Notes: a model not told the origin generated them from the letters alone. DNA of 64,000 nucleotides from JAOUGY01 sp963792365 (GCA_963792365.1 CAWBVW010000004.1:1-64000); one strand, 5' to 3'; positions 41,226 to 50,721 are shown, numbered from the stretch's first letter. Made by a program: numbers and translations.

Positions 41226-42020
41226 ATGAGCTTCGCAGCCGACACAGCAGTCACCGCCACCGCCGAGACGAGCTTCCGGGGTCACATCGCCGAGGGATGG
41301 GACGTCGTGGGCAACGCCAACGGCGGGTACCTCATGACCATCGCCGCGTGGGCCATGGCGGCGGCGGCGGAACGCCCTCATCCCGTTTCGATGACCAGCC
41401 ACTTCCTGGCACCGGGCGCGGTGGGCCCGGTCGACGTGCACCCGGAGGTGCTGAAGCATGGGCGCACGTTCACCACCGTGCGGGCGGATGTCCGCGCCGG
41501 TGATCGCACGCTGCTCACGTCGTTGGGGACGTTCTCGGATCTCTCGAAGCTCGAAGGCCCCGTGAGAGTGGATGCAGCTCCCCCGGACCTTCCGCCACCA
41601 GACGAGTGCGTGAGGATCCTCCCCAGCCCGGCCGGCTTTCCGCCCTCGATCATGGACAAGATCGAACTGCGGCTGCATCCCGAGGACGCCGGCATCTCAG
41701 GAGGAACCGCGGACACGACGCCCCTCTTCCGGGGATGGCTACGGCCGCTCACGAGCGAGCCGCTCGACGTGTTCTTTCTCATGCTGGCGGTCGACTGTTT
41801 CCCGCCGACGATCTTCAAGGCGAACCTGCCGGTGGCCTGGACACCGACGGTCGAGCTGACGGCGCACATTCGCGGCATCCCCGTTCCCGGCTGGCTGCGG
41901 TGTCGTTTCAGCACCCGCTTCATCACCGGCGGCATGCTGGAGGAGGATGGCGAGGTCTGGGACGAGACCGGTCGCCTGGTCGCCCAGAGCCGCCAACTGG
42001 CCCTGATTCCCCGGAAGTGA
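41226..42020 (+). CDS. Acyl-CoA thioesterase (TesB-like, double hotdog)
   Basis: This 264-aa protein is a double-hotdog thioesterase of the TesB/4HBT_3 type: GHIAEGWDVVGNANGGYLMTIAAWAM at the start of the first hotdog, MTSHFLAPGAVGPVDV, and a second hotdog with VELTAHIRGIP and DETGRLVAQSRQLALIP at the end. It would hydrolyse acyl-CoA esters. ATG at 41226 has GGAG eight bases upstream. Confidence 0.85.
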   Translation: MSFAADTAVTATAETSFRGHIAEGWDVVGNANGGYLMTIAAWAMAAAAERPHPVSMTSHFLAPGAVGPVDVHPEVLKHGRTFTTVRADVRAGDRTLLTSLGTFSDLSKLEGPVRVDAAPPDLPPPDECVRILPSPAGFPPSIMDKIELRLHPEDAGISGGTADTTPLFRGWLRPLTSEPLDVFFLMLAVDCFPPTIFKANLPVAWTPTVELTAHIRGIPVPGWLRCRFSTRFITGGMLEEDGEVWDETGRLVAQSRQLALIPRK

Positions 42021-42046
42021 GCTTCGCGGGAGTTCCATGGTCCGTG

Positions 42047-42080
42047 ACGTAGTACGTGGAACGTCCGACGTAGTACGACC
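42047..42080. repeat. Short ACGT-type heptad array
   Basis: Four heptads (ACGTAGT, ACGTGGA, ACGTCCG, ACGTAGT) followed by ACGACC lie between convergent genes. Confidence 0.6.
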
Positions 42081-42109
42081 TCCAACATATGGGAGAGCAC
42101 CCTGAGGTG

Positions 42110-43813
42110 CTACCAGTACTCCTCGTAGTGGATGTTCCCGATGTCGCGACGATGGTCGGGGGTGAACCCGCGTCGGTGCAGCAGTTCGATCACGCCCTCG
42201 GTCTCGGGGAACAAGGGCGTGTGGCCCTCCCAGGTGGGGAGACCGATCATCGCCGGATTGCCGCAGAGGAACACGTGGGTCCTCGCCGGGTCGAGCCCGT
42301 GATCGAGCATCGAGGCCAGCTCGTCGGTGCGCACGAGATCCTGGATGTAGCGCTTGGGCTCGTCGGGCTCACGCGTGGGAAGCGGGACGTAGGTGTAGTT
42401 CGAGTGGTATCGCTCGAGCCGGCGATGGTGCTCCAGGTACCCGAGGTCCCGCAGCTTCCGAACGGTGACCAGCGACACGATCTTCCCCCGATGCCCCATC
42501 CGGAAGAGCTGGCCGATCATCCCATTGTGCGGCGCCTCGCCCGTACCCGTGGCGAGGAAGACCACGTCGCATTCGGGGTCCGTCACCGGATCCAGCGTGT
42601 AGCGACCGGCGATCTTGGGACCGAGGTAGATTCGATCTCCCGAGCGTTTGGCGGCGAGCCGCGGCGTCAGCGCCGGAATCCGGTCGCCGTCGGGGCGGAC
42701 ATGCACGATGTAGAACTCGATCTCGCGTTCTTCGCCCGGATCGACCAGATATCCCCGCTGGTCGAACACTCGGGAGCTGATCGAATAGGAACGACGGATG
42801 AGCTTCGAACGCTGCTCGTCGCTGAGCTTCTCGTCGGCGTCGTCAACCCTCGTCTCCCAGTAGCCCAGGCCAAGGGTGGCGTATTGCCCCGGTCGGTGGG
42901 CCGTGTCACGTTGATCGGGTCGCACTCTGATGACCCACAGGTCTTCGTGACTGAAGTCGAAGTGGGTGATGGTGGCGTTGTAGTGATCGAGTCGCAGCTG
43001 CTCCGCTTCGAGCGTGATGATTGGCGGGGCCCAGCCGGGCTTTCTGGCCGGCAGCTCCGACGCCCACATTTCGCTGATCGTCTCCCAGGCGTTGAAGGCG
43101 CCGAGAGGATCGGTGTCCGGGGCTGCCGCGTCCACGGTGATGAGCCGGCCATCGTGTCCCGCGATCGTCGCTTCACCCTGATAGAGCGCAACGACATGAT
43201 CGAACTGGAGGTCGGGCGTCCGCCGGTCCGTGAAGAACGCCATCGGGTATCCGTCGATGTCCTCGATCGAATCGGGCACGGAATGCCACAACACCGTGAT
43301 CCGCCGGGAGTGCTCCAACTCGGCGAGCGTCTCGCGCGCCACCCTCGACAGGGTTTCGTGGGGGCTGACCAGCGAGGCCACGACGCGAGCACCACCGTCG
43401 AGCAGTTCGACGGCCGCCGCCACCACGTCGTCCCCCTGACCGACGACCAACACATCCCGGTCGGTCGGGTCGAAGCCCCCAACGGACAGATGTATCCGAC
43501 CGGTCAGCGTCTCCGGACAATCGAAGGGAGGCCGGGCGCCGGCGCTCGTCGACACCACAACCACGAGACGCGCCCGGAGGCTCTCCGTGTCCGACTCGAT
43601 CACGACGTACTCGGGAAGCGTCTTGATCCGCTCGACTGCGAACTGGTACCGAACGGACAGCCGATAGCGGCCCACCGCCTCGTGCGGGATCGCCCGCTGA
43701 CCGGGTTCCAGCACGAGTACCTGCTCGAGGCCACGGCGCTGGGCATGGGAGGCAATGGACAGACCGGTTGGACCCGCGCCCACGACCACGAGGTCGTACG
43801 TCGACTGGTTCAC
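42110..43813 (-). CDS. Two-part flavin reductase: FAD-NAD(P) domain fused to ferredoxin-NADP reductase
   Basis: This 567-aa protein joins a pyridine nucleotide-disulfide reductase-like domain (YDLVVVGAGPTGLSIASHAQ and later DVLVVGQGDDVVAAA) to a C-terminal FNR module. The FNR part shows HRPGQYATLGL, RRSYSISS (FAD binding), VFLATGTGEAPH and VFLCGNPAMIG (NADP binding). No CxxC redox pair is visible in the first part. Such a fusion could couple ferredoxin or flavodoxin to an internal NAD(P) site. GTG at 43813 has GGAGG six bases upstream. Confidence 0.82.
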   Translation of the reverse strand: MNQSTYDLVVVGAGPTGLSIASHAQRRGLEQVLVLEPGQRAIPHEAVGRYRLSVRYQFAVERIKTLPEYVVIESDTESLRARLVVVVSTSAGARPPFDCPETLTGRIHLSVGGFDPTDRDVLVVGQGDDVVAAAVELLDGGARVVASLVSPHETLSRVARETLAELEHSRRITVLWHSVPDSIEDIDGYPMAFFTDRRTPDLQFDHVVALYQGEATIAGHDGRLITVDAAAPDTDPLGAFNAWETISEMWASELPARKPGWAPPIITLEAEQLRLDHYNATITHFDFSHEDLWVIRVRPDQRDTAHRPGQYATLGLGYWETRVDDADEKLSDEQRSKLIRRSYSISSRVFDQRGYLVDPGEEREIEFYIVHVRPDGDRIPALTPRLAAKRSGDRIYLGPKIAGRYTLDPVTDPECDVVFLATGTGEAPHNGMIGQLFRMGHRGKIVSLVTVRKLRDLGYLEHHRRLERYHSNYTYVPLPTREPDEPKRYIQDLVRTDELASMLDHGLDPARTHVFLCGNPAMIGLPTWEGHTPLFPETEGVIELLHRRGFTPDHRRDIGNIHYEEYW

Positions 43814-43846
43814 ATTGGCCTCCGGCTCAGATCGCCGTCGGTGTGC

Positions 43847-43866
43847 GGCCGGTAGAGTGACCGGCC
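43847..43866. promoter_or_regulatory. Inverted repeat in a divergent promoter
   Basis: GGCCGGT, AGAGTG, ACCGGCC is a perfect 7+6+7 inverted repeat covering a TAGAGT -10-like hexamer, between the divergent genes at 43813 and 43885. Confidence 0.4.
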
Positions 43867-43884
43867 CCGACCACGGACTTGAAC

Positions 43885-44706
43885 ATGAGATGGGTACGGT
43901 TTCGACACGACGGCACCGAGCATACGGGACGAGTCACCGACGACAGCGTGATTCCGGTCAGGGCATCGTCGCCACTCGCCGCCGTGATCGAAGGCGCCGC
44001 GGACGACGGCGGACCGATCGCCCTCGACTCGGTGGAGTTGCTGGCGCCGGTGGTTCCCATCCGCAACGTCTATTGCGTGGGCTGGAACTATCTGCCGCAC
44101 TTCGAGGAGGGCGAAGTGGTCCATGGGCAACGTCCCCTCCCGGACCTTCCGAACTTCTTCACCAAGGCGACTCGCTCGGTCATCGGACCGTTCGACCCGA
44201 TTCCCTCCCACGTCGGTCTCACCGAACGCCTCGACTGGGAAGTCGAACTTGCCGCCGTCATCGGACGGGAATGTGTGGACCTCGATGAGGCTACGGCGCT
44301 CGATGTCGTCGCCGGCTACATGGTCGCCCAAGACGTGACCGCCCGAGACGTGCAGCATGGCCACGGCGGACAATGGTTCAGGGGCAAGAGCCTCGATGGC
44401 ACCTGTCCCACCGGACCGTGGCTCGTCGACGCCGAAGAAGTAGGCGACCCCCAGAGTCTGGACATCTCAGCTTCGGTGGACGGTGTCACGAAGCAGTCAT
44501 CGAACACGTCGACCATGATCTTCCCGATCGCTCGACTGCTGGCCGAGCTCAGTCGAGGACTGACGCTGCTCCCCGGCGACATCTTGCTCACCGGAACCCC
44601 CGAAGGTGTCGGACAGTCTCGGAAGCCGCCGGAATTCCTGCATGCCGGTCAGATCCTCGAGGGCACGGTCGAAAAGATCGGAACCATTCGCAACCCGATC
44701 GCCTGA
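43885..44706 (+). CDS. Fumarylacetoacetate hydrolase family protein
   Basis: This 273-aa protein has the FAH fold: FFTKATRSVIGP, DWEVELAAVIGRE (metal-binding Glu), GYMVAQDVTARDVQ, GKSLDGTCPTGPWLV and GDILLTGTPEGVG at the C-terminus. Related enzymes are acylpyruvate hydrolases, oxaloacetate decarboxylases and homoprotocatechuate isomerases. The exact substrate is open. ATG at 43885 is used; a TTG at 43879 in frame is possible. Confidence 0.9.
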   Translation: MRWVRFRHDGTEHTGRVTDDSVIPVRASSPLAAVIEGAADDGGPIALDSVELLAPVVPIRNVYCVGWNYLPHFEEGEVVHGQRPLPDLPNFFTKATRSVIGPFDPIPSHVGLTERLDWEVELAAVIGRECVDLDEATALDVVAGYMVAQDVTARDVQHGHGGQWFRGKSLDGTCPTGPWLVDAEEVGDPQSLDISASVDGVTKQSSNTSTMIFPIARLLAELSRGLTLLPGDILLTGTPEGVGQSRKPPEFLHAGQILEGTVEKIGTIRNPIA

Positions 44707-44836
44707 CGGCGTGTCCCCGAACGTGTGCGGCAACGTGTGGCCGGGTGCCTGCCGAGAGCGGCAGACGGCCGACGGCTTCTTGAGGGCCGACATCCGCTTC
44801 GCGTGATCGTCGACTCCCGGCCGGCATCATGTCTGC

Positions 44837-44857
44837 GGTGAGCTGTGAGCTGTCGGC
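44837..44857. repeat. Three GC-type heptads
   Basis: GGTGAGC, TGTGAGC and TGTCGGC lie in the 189-bp gap between convergent genes; the gap holds no other feature. Confidence 0.35.
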
Positions 44858-44895
44858 CCTTTTCGGCGACCCGGGTCTGCGCATCCCGGCCGTTC

Positions 44896-45546
44896 TCACA
44901 GAAGTATGACGTGGACCTCTTTTGGGCCGTGGACTCCGATGTTGAGATTCATCTCGATGTCGCCGGTCCTGGACGGTCCCGTGATGAAGACCACGTTGGT
45001 GTGCGCCGACAGGACTTCGCCGTGGTCAGCCGCCCAGTGAGCGAGGCTCCTGTGGATGTCGGTGCGACGGAGGAATGCGATGTGCACGTCCGGAATCAAC
45101 GACGCCATACGCGGGCGACCCGGTCCAGAGGCAACCACCAAGGATCCGCTCTCGGCGAATCCCCCGATCGCGCCGGTGACGCCCAGGTCGAGGTCGAGGT
45201 ATCCCATCTGATGTTCGAGCCGCACCTCGGTCCTGACCAGCGGGTCGACCTCGGTGAGACCGGCATCCTGGAGGGTCACGGCGACGCCGGGGACGGGTAG
45301 CTCGGCGCCATCCCAGGCCATGAAAGATCTGGCACCGGCGTCACGAGCGATCCTCAACACGAGATCCAGCGGATCGCCTGAGTGGACCTGACCGGCGACC
45401 ATCGAGACCGAGTTCATGAACTGCTCCACGAGATCGACGTCGGCGAGGTCCGGGACCAGAAGACCCGGATCGTCGAGGGGGACTTCGGGCAGCGTCGCTC
45501 TCCCGGCCGCATGTCTCACCCGCGCGAGAAAGTCGTCACGATCCAC
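44896..45546 (-). CDS. lutC: Lactate utilisation protein C (LutC)
   Basis: This 216-aa protein is the LutC/YkgG subunit of the LutABC iron-sulfur L-lactate oxidase. The family motifs GVTGAIGGFAESGSLVV and NVVFITGPSRTGDIEMNLNIGVHGPKEVHVIL are visible. GTG at 45546 has AAGGAG five bases upstream and overlaps the lutB end by 11 bases. Confidence 0.92.
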   Translation of the reverse strand: MDRDDFLARVRHAAGRATLPEVPLDDPGLLVPDLADVDLVEQFMNSVSMVAGQVHSGDPLDLVLRIARDAGARSFMAWDGAELPVPGVAVTLQDAGLTEVDPLVRTEVRLEHQMGYLDLDLGVTGAIGGFAESGSLVVASGPGRPRMASLIPDVHIAFLRRTDIHRSLAHWAADHGEVLSAHTNVVFITGPSRTGDIEMNLNIGVHGPKEVHVILL

Positions 45547-46933
45547 GTTGCTCCTTCCACCAGGACCGGAAGGACTGTCTCGCAGGCGCACGCAGCGAAC
45601 GGTGCCGGGTCCATCCGCCGGCATGGAACGGGAGGCGCTCGAGATGCCCGCTCCGACCGGCGGTGCGCGACACCAGTCCACCGAAAGACATCACACCTCT
45701 CCAGACGGACGGACGGGTGGCGGCCGCCGCATAGGCGCGCATCCCCGGTTTCAACCAGGCGAACCCTTCGCCCTCCGCGGCGGCGACGGCACGCAACTCG
45801 AGCAGCATCCGCGGGATGTCGATCCGGATGGGGCACACCTCCTTACACGCTCCGCACAGCGTCGAGGCATATGGCAACTCGGACCATGGACCCACGCCGT
45901 CGAGCGCGGGATGCAGCACCGACCCGATCGGACCCGGGTACACCCCGCCGTACGCATGCCCTCCGACGGCGCGGTACACCGGACATGCGTTGAGACACGC
46001 CCCGCACCGGATACACCCGAGGATCTCCGCCGTGTCCCCCGCCAGGGCACGACTCCTGCCGTTGTCGAGGATCACGACGTGCATCTCGTCGGGCCCATCG
46101 GGGTCGCCCGGGCGTCGCGGCCCCGTGAGCACGTTCGTGTAGACGCTCAGCCTCTGACCGGTTCCGGACCTGGCCAGCACCTCGACCATCTGCACCATGT
46201 CGGCCAGGGTCGGGACGACTCGTTCCATTCCCATGACCCCGATGTGGACTTTGGGGGCCGTCGTGGTGAGCCGGCCGTTCCCCTCGTTGGTGACCGTACA
46301 GATCGAACCGGTCTCCGCGACCCCGAAGTTCACCCCGGAGATGCCCACGTCGGCCGACAGAAAGACCTTCCTGAGGTGCTGTCGCGCGACCGAGTTGAGT
46401 GTCGTCGGGTCATCGGTGTAGTCCACACCGAGCCGCTCGGAGAACAGCTTCCCGATGTCGGCGGCGGTCATGTGTATCGCCGGGGCGATGATGTGCGAAG
46501 GGGCCTCACCGGCAAGTTGGATGATGAACTCGCCGAGATCGGTCTCGACCACCTCGCAGCCGTTGGCCTCGAGCGCGTCGTTGAGGTGGATCTCCTCAGT
46601 GACCATCGACTTCGACTTGATGACCCTCCGGGCGTCGTGCTCGGCGACGATCCCTGCAACGATCACGACGGCCTCGGTCGCATCGGAAGCGAAATGGACG
46701 CGCCCGCCATTGGCCTCGAACGCATCGGCGAACCGTTCCAGATACGTGTCGAGGTGGGCAAGGGTGTGCAGGCGAATGCTTCGGGCACGATCGCGCATTG
46801 CGTCGAGGGCGGGATACGCCTGTTCGGCGGCGCTTCGGAGGTTGACCATCTGCCTCGCACCCGTGCGGTTGGCAAGGGCCGAATGGGTCCCGATGGCGCG
46901 ATTGGCACGCTCGACGAAGGTCACCGGCTCCAT
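45536..46933 (-). CDS. lutB: Lactate utilisation protein B (LutB)
   Basis: This 465-aa protein is LutB, with an N-terminal DUF162-type domain (KSKSMVTEEIHLN and GVNFGVAETGSI) and a C-terminal ferredoxin part with two [4Fe-4S] motifs, CIRCGACLNACPV and CGACKEVCPI. It would carry electrons from lactate to quinone together with LutA and LutC. ATG at 46933 overlaps the lutA stop. Confidence 0.93.
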   Translation of the reverse strand: MEPVTFVERANRAIGTHSALANRTGARQMVNLRSAAEQAYPALDAMRDRARSIRLHTLAHLDTYLERFADAFEANGGRVHFASDATEAVVIVAGIVAEHDARRVIKSKSMVTEEIHLNDALEANGCEVVETDLGEFIIQLAGEAPSHIIAPAIHMTAADIGKLFSERLGVDYTDDPTTLNSVARQHLRKVFLSADVGISGVNFGVAETGSICTVTNEGNGRLTTTAPKVHIGVMGMERVVPTLADMVQMVEVLARSGTGQRLSVYTNVLTGPRRPGDPDGPDEMHVVILDNGRSRALAGDTAEILGCIRCGACLNACPVYRAVGGHAYGGVYPGPIGSVLHPALDGVGPWSELPYASTLCGACKEVCPIRIDIPRMLLELRAVAAAEGEGFAWLKPGMRAYAAAATRPSVWRGVMSFGGLVSRTAGRSGHLERLPFHAGGWTRHRSLRAPARQSFRSWWKEQRGS

Positions 46934-47661
46934 CAGTCCTCTCCAGCCAGCAGTTCGGCGATGTGCATCACCTTCATGGTGCTGTTGCGCCTGCGGAGAC
47001 CCCCTTCGATGTGGAGCAGGCAACTGACGTCGCCGCCCACCACCACGTCCGCCCCGCAAGCCTCGAGAGCATCGAGTTTGGCGTCGAGGATCGCCGCGGA
47101 GATCGCCGGCATCTCGACTGCGAACAATCCTCCGAAACCGCAACATTGCTCCGGCTCGGCTTGAAACCGTCGATCGATGCCCGACACCGCCGCCAGCAGT
47201 GCCTCCGGTTCCTCGTCGATGTGGAGGTTGCGGCGCCCGTGACACGACGAGTGGAACGCCACGGCGCAGCCGTCACACGATGCGCCGACGTCGGATCTGC
47301 CACGGTCGTCGACCAGGTATTGGGTCAGTTCTCTCACACGGCCGGCAACCCGCACTGCGGCGCTCGCTTCGGGCTCGCCTTCCAGAAGATGTGGCGAGTG
47401 ATGAACGAGCATGTCGGCGCACGAGCCGGAGGGCACCACGATCGGCCCCGTCGTGGAATCGAGCACCCGAACGGTCTGAGCCGCCATGGCTCGGGCGTCC
47501 CGCACGTGCCCGGCGTTGAACGCCGGCTGCCCGCAGCACGCTTGATCGACCGCGAAGTCGACCTGGTCGCCGAGTCGCTCGAGCAATGAGACGGTGGCGC
47601 GCCCGACTTCGGGTGCGAATCCGTCAACCAGACACGTCACGAACAGCTGGACTCTCGCCAC
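46933..47661 (-). CDS. lutA: Lactate utilisation protein A (LutA)
   Basis: This 242-aa protein is LutA, with two CCG cysteine-rich domains: ACCGQPAFN and SSCHGRRN early in each half and EQCCGFGGLFAV in the second, which bind an iron-sulfur cluster as in heterodisulfide reductase HdrB. With LutB and LutC it oxidises L-lactate to pyruvate. GTG at 47661 is preferred since TAGGCT ends 7 nt upstream; GTG at 47664 is adjacent. Confidence 0.92.
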   Translation of the reverse strand: MARVQLFVTCLVDGFAPEVGRATVSLLERLGDQVDFAVDQACCGQPAFNAGHVRDARAMAAQTVRVLDSTTGPIVVPSGSCADMLVHHSPHLLEGEPEASAAVRVAGRVRELTQYLVDDRGRSDVGASCDGCAVAFHSSCHGRRNLHIDEEPEALLAAVSGIDRRFQAEPEQCCGFGGLFAVEMPAISAAILDAKLDALEACGADVVVGGDVSCLLHIEGGLRRRNSTMKVMHIAELLAGED

Positions 47662-47668
47662 CACATCG

Positions 47669-47674
47669 AGCCTA
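47669..47674 (-). promoter_or_regulatory. -10 box of the lut operon
   Basis: TAGGCT ends 7 nt before the GTG at 47661, giving a leaderless lutABC transcript. Confidence 0.45.
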
Positions 47675-47811
47675 GACCTGGGCCCGGCAGGGACGGGCGC
47701 CCGGCCACGATCGCGCCGACAATGGGATCGTGGTGGCGGTCCGCCACAGACCGACCCGGCAAACCTTTGCATCGAATGCGGGTATCGGCGTTGTCCGCCC
47801 GCCCATGCTCC

Positions 47812-47817
47812 TACCCT
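47812..47817 (+). promoter_or_regulatory. -10 box of the gabD-like gene
   Basis: TACCCT ends 7 nt before the ATG at 47825, the same layout as the gene at 26071. Confidence 0.45.
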
Positions 47818-47824
47818 TGCGCTC

Positions 47825-49285
47825 ATGACACTCCTCGACGAACTCAAGAACACAGGAGCCACGAACCTGCACATCGGCGGTCAGTGGCGCGAAGCCTCGG
47901 ACGGTTCGGAGATAGAGGTATTGGACCCGTCCACCGGCGAGCCGATCGCCCAGGTCCCGAGCGGCTCCGCGGACGACGCGATGGCGGCAGTCGACGCCGC
48001 AGCCGAAGCCGGGCCCGCCTTCGCCGCGATGTCTCCCCGCGATCGATCTGAGATTCTGCGCCGGGCGTTCGAGATCATGACCGATCAAGCCGACCAGCTC
48101 GCCGAGCTGATCGTGGCCGAGATGGGCAAGGCGTACGGCGAAGCCCGAGCCGAGGCCACGTATGCCGCGGAGTTCTTCCGCTGGTTCTCTGGTGAGGCCG
48201 TCCGCAACATCGGATACATCAACACGGCTCCGGGTGGCGACAAGCGCATCATCGCCGTCCATCAACCGATCGGCGTCTCGCTCCTCATCACACCGTGGAA
48301 CTTCCCCGCGGCAATGGCCACCCGCAAGATCGCACCGGCGGTTGCAGCGGGCTGCACCATGGTGCTCAAGCCGGCCTCCGACACGCCCCTCACCGCTCTC
48401 GCGGTGGCTCGCATCATGAAGGAAGCGGGCCTTCCCGATGGGGTTCTCAATGTGATGCCATCCCGGAGATCCGGGGAGGTCGTCGGCAAGATGCTGGCTG
48501 ACAACAGGGTTAGGGCGCTCTCGTTCACGGGCTCGACCGAGGTGGGACGGAGACTTCTCGAACAGACCGCGCAGACAGTGATCAGGCCGTCGATGGAACT
48601 GGGAGGAAACGCCCCGTTCCTGGTGTTCGAAGACGCCGACATCGAGGCTGCCGTACAGGGATGCATGATCGCCAAGATGCGAAACGGTGGTCAATCCTGC
48701 ATCGCTGCGAACCGGATCTTCGTGCACGAAGCGGTGGCCGACGACTTCGTGGAACAGCTCGCACAGGCGATGGCCTCCATGAACGTGGGCCCTGGCATGT
48801 CGGAAGGCGTGGACCTCGGACCGGTGATCAACGACGGTGCTGCGTCGGACATGGAGAAGACCGTCAACGAGACGACCGATCGTGGAACGCAGGTACGCCT
48901 TGGAGGGCACCGCCCGGCCCGGGCCGGGTTCTTCTTCGAGCCCACTCTCCTCACCGATGTCAAGCGCGACGATCCGATCCTCGACACCGAGGTGTTCGGG
49001 CCGATCGCTCCGGTCGTGACGTTCTCGTCCGAGGAGGAGGCGATCACGATGGCCAACGACACCATCTTTGGGCTCGCCAGCTACCTGTACACGGGAGATC
49101 TCGCCCGTGGCATGCGCGTGGCGGAGGCAATCGAATCCGGGATGGTCGGCGTCAATCGCGGCCTCATCTCGGACCCGGCCGCGCCGTTCGGTGGGGTCAA
49201 GCAATCCGGGCTCGGCCGGGAGGGCTCCCACGAGGGGATGATGGAGTTCCTCGAGACGAAGTACATCGCCGCCGACTGGAGCTAG
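47825..49285 (+). CDS. gabD: NAD(P)-dependent succinate-semialdehyde dehydrogenase
   Basis: This 486-aa aldehyde dehydrogenase has PIGVSLLITPWNFPAAM, the cofactor stretch KPASDTPLTA, SFTGSTEVGRRL, catalytic ELGGNAP (Glu) and GQSCIAANR (Cys), and EVFGPIAPV. The pattern and the GGV(K)QSGLGREGSHEG end match the succinate-semialdehyde dehydrogenase group (GabD). It would convert succinate semialdehyde to succinate, feeding the TCA cycle. It is divergent from lutABC. Confidence 0.88.
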   Translation: MTLLDELKNTGATNLHIGGQWREASDGSEIEVLDPSTGEPIAQVPSGSADDAMAAVDAAAEAGPAFAAMSPRDRSEILRRAFEIMTDQADQLAELIVAEMGKAYGEARAEATYAAEFFRWFSGEAVRNIGYINTAPGGDKRIIAVHQPIGVSLLITPWNFPAAMATRKIAPAVAAGCTMVLKPASDTPLTALAVARIMKEAGLPDGVLNVMPSRRSGEVVGKMLADNRVRALSFTGSTEVGRRLLEQTAQTVIRPSMELGGNAPFLVFEDADIEAAVQGCMIAKMRNGGQSCIAANRIFVHEAVADDFVEQLAQAMASMNVGPGMSEGVDLGPVINDGAASDMEKTVNETTDRGTQVRLGGHRPARAGFFFEPTLLTDVKRDDPILDTEVFGPIAPVVTFSSEEEAITMANDTIFGLASYLYTGDLARGMRVAEAIESGMVGVNRGLISDPAAPFGGVKQSGLGREGSHEGMMEFLETKYIAADWS

Positions 49286-49312
49286 GCGTCCGTCGACGCT
49301 CGCCCGTCGGTG

Positions 49313-49332
49313 GCCGGCTGCCCACAGCCGGC
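49313..49332. terminator. Bidirectional terminator inside a heptad stretch
   Basis: GCCGGCTG, CCCA, CAGCCGGC forms an 8-bp stem between convergent genes. The surrounding 49290-49340 can also be read as heptads (GCCCGTC, GGTGGCC, GGCTGCC, CACAGCC), so repeat and terminator coincide. Confidence 0.6.
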
Positions 49333-49340
49333 GACAGCCC

Positions 49341-50081
49341 CTACAACACGCCGCTGTCGCCGCCGAGTTCGGATTCGAACTCGGCGGCCTGGGCGTCGAA
49401 CCAGGCGTCCCAGTCGAAGCCCTTCGGGACCACCATCATGTTGTCGCATTCGAGCCCCACATCGTCCAACATCCATGTGATGGGTGGCAGCGTGCCTGCG
49501 AAGACGCCCCGGGACGTTATCTCGAACAAGAGCGGTTCCACCTCCACCGGAACACCGGCCACTTCGATGCGCTGAGCAACCTCCGACAGGAGGACTCCGA
49601 GAGGGCTCTCGAGATCGAACTCGGGGTCAGGCCCAATGGCCGGCGTGACCTCGAGCCCCTCGGCCGAGAACCTGAACCCTGTGACCTGCTCCGGATCGGT
49701 CAAATGGAGCCAGCGCTGATGGTGCAGTCGGTAGCCCTTGTCATGGGTGTTGACCCCCGCGGCTTCACCGTCGATGCTCAAGGGCACCTGGTTCTCCGCG
49801 AGCAACTCGACGAGCACGAGGTCGATCTGATGATCGAGCAGATCGTGAGACTCGGAGAAGTCGACCGTGAAAGTGACATCGGAGAGCAATGGAAGCGGGT
49901 CCAGCACGGTCGCATCATCGAGCTCGATGATGCGATCCGCAGCGGCGAGGAGCGCCTCGAGCCCGGCGTCGGGGTCCGCTCCCAGATCGTGTCCGAGTTC
50001 GATCAAATGGTCTTCGAGGTCGTAGAAGTTCTTCGGTCCGCTGGACAGCGCCTCGAAGAGGTCGGCCATGACGTCACGCAT
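49341..50081 (-). CDS. Hypothetical acidic protein
   Basis: This 246-aa protein is not recognised. It is very acidic, has no signal peptide or Cys cluster, and reads as mixed alpha/beta with a helical start (FEALSSGPKNFYDLEDHLIELG) and a Trp-rich segment (PPITWMLDDVG and FDWDAWFDAQ) near the end. A TAGTTT box 6 nt before the ATG at 50081 supports that start. Confidence 0.7.
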   Translation of the reverse strand: MRDVMADLFEALSSGPKNFYDLEDHLIELGHDLGADPDAGLEALLAAADRIIELDDATVLDPLPLLSDVTFTVDFSESHDLLDHQIDLVLVELLAENQVPLSIDGEAAGVNTHDKGYRLHHQRWLHLTDPEQVTGFRFSAEGLEVTPAIGPDPEFDLESPLGVLLSEVAQRIEVAGVPVEVEPLLFEITSRGVFAGTLPPITWMLDDVGLECDNMMVVPKGFDWDAWFDAQAAEFESELGGDSGVL

Positions 50082-50148
50082 GGGCGCAAACTAGTGCAGT
50101 GGCGTCGTGCGATGCGCAGCTCCACACCCGAGTGGGACGTGGGCTCCG

Positions 50149-50721
50149 CTACTTCGTCGGAGTGCAGGCGCTCAGGCGCTTGTTGCGAAGTGCCTGAGCG
50201 GCTCGCTCTCGCTGCTCCTGGCTCCAGTGTTCGTACAACGGACGTTCGATGACCGCCTGCGCCCAGTCGACGGGGTGCGACGCGTCGACTTGCGGCACCG
50301 GCTCGGCGACCGTTTCGACCTCGATTGCCTCGAACTCAACGACGTCGACGACCTCGACCTCGACCTCGACCTCTTGGAGCTTGACGATCTCCGACTCGAG
50401 ATCCGCGATTTTCCGGTCGAGCGCAGCGGCTCGGGCACGTTCCTCGGCCAGCTCAGCATCGCGGTCGGCCAGCAGACGTTCCAGCGCCTCCGGACGCTGA
50501 CGTTCGTGGTCGAGCTCGCGCTCGAGGTCGGCGATCCTGGTGGCCGCGTCGAGATCGACGTCGGACGTCGCCGGAGACGCCGATTCGAGTTCCGCAAGCC
50601 GCCGCTCCAGGCCGGCGATGTGGGCACGCGCCCGCTCGGCCAGCACCGAGACGAACTGGTCGACGATCTGGGGGGAGTAGCCGTTTTCGACGACCGGGAA
50701 TGCCGTGGGTGCCGCTGTCAT
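50149..50721 (-). CDS. DivIVA-like coiled-coil protein
   Basis: This 190-aa protein starts with a short FPVVENGYSPQIVDQFVSVL segment that resembles the N-terminal DivIVA/Wag31 membrane-targeting motif (GYxxxxVDxFL). A coiled coil rich in Glu, Arg and Ala follows (about 30-125), with a Val/Glu-rich stretch (VEVEVEVVDVVEFEAIEVE) and a C-terminal helix. It may be a small scaffold protein at the membrane. It is divergent from osmC. Confidence 0.65.
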   Translation of the reverse strand: MTAAPTAFPVVENGYSPQIVDQFVSVLAERARAHIAGLERRLAELESASPATSDVDLDAATRIADLERELDHERQRPEALERLLADRDAELAEERARAAALDRKIADLESEIVKLQEVEVEVEVVDVVEFEAIEVETVAEPVPQVDASHPVDWAQAVIERPLYEHWSQEQRERAAQALRNKRLSACTPTK

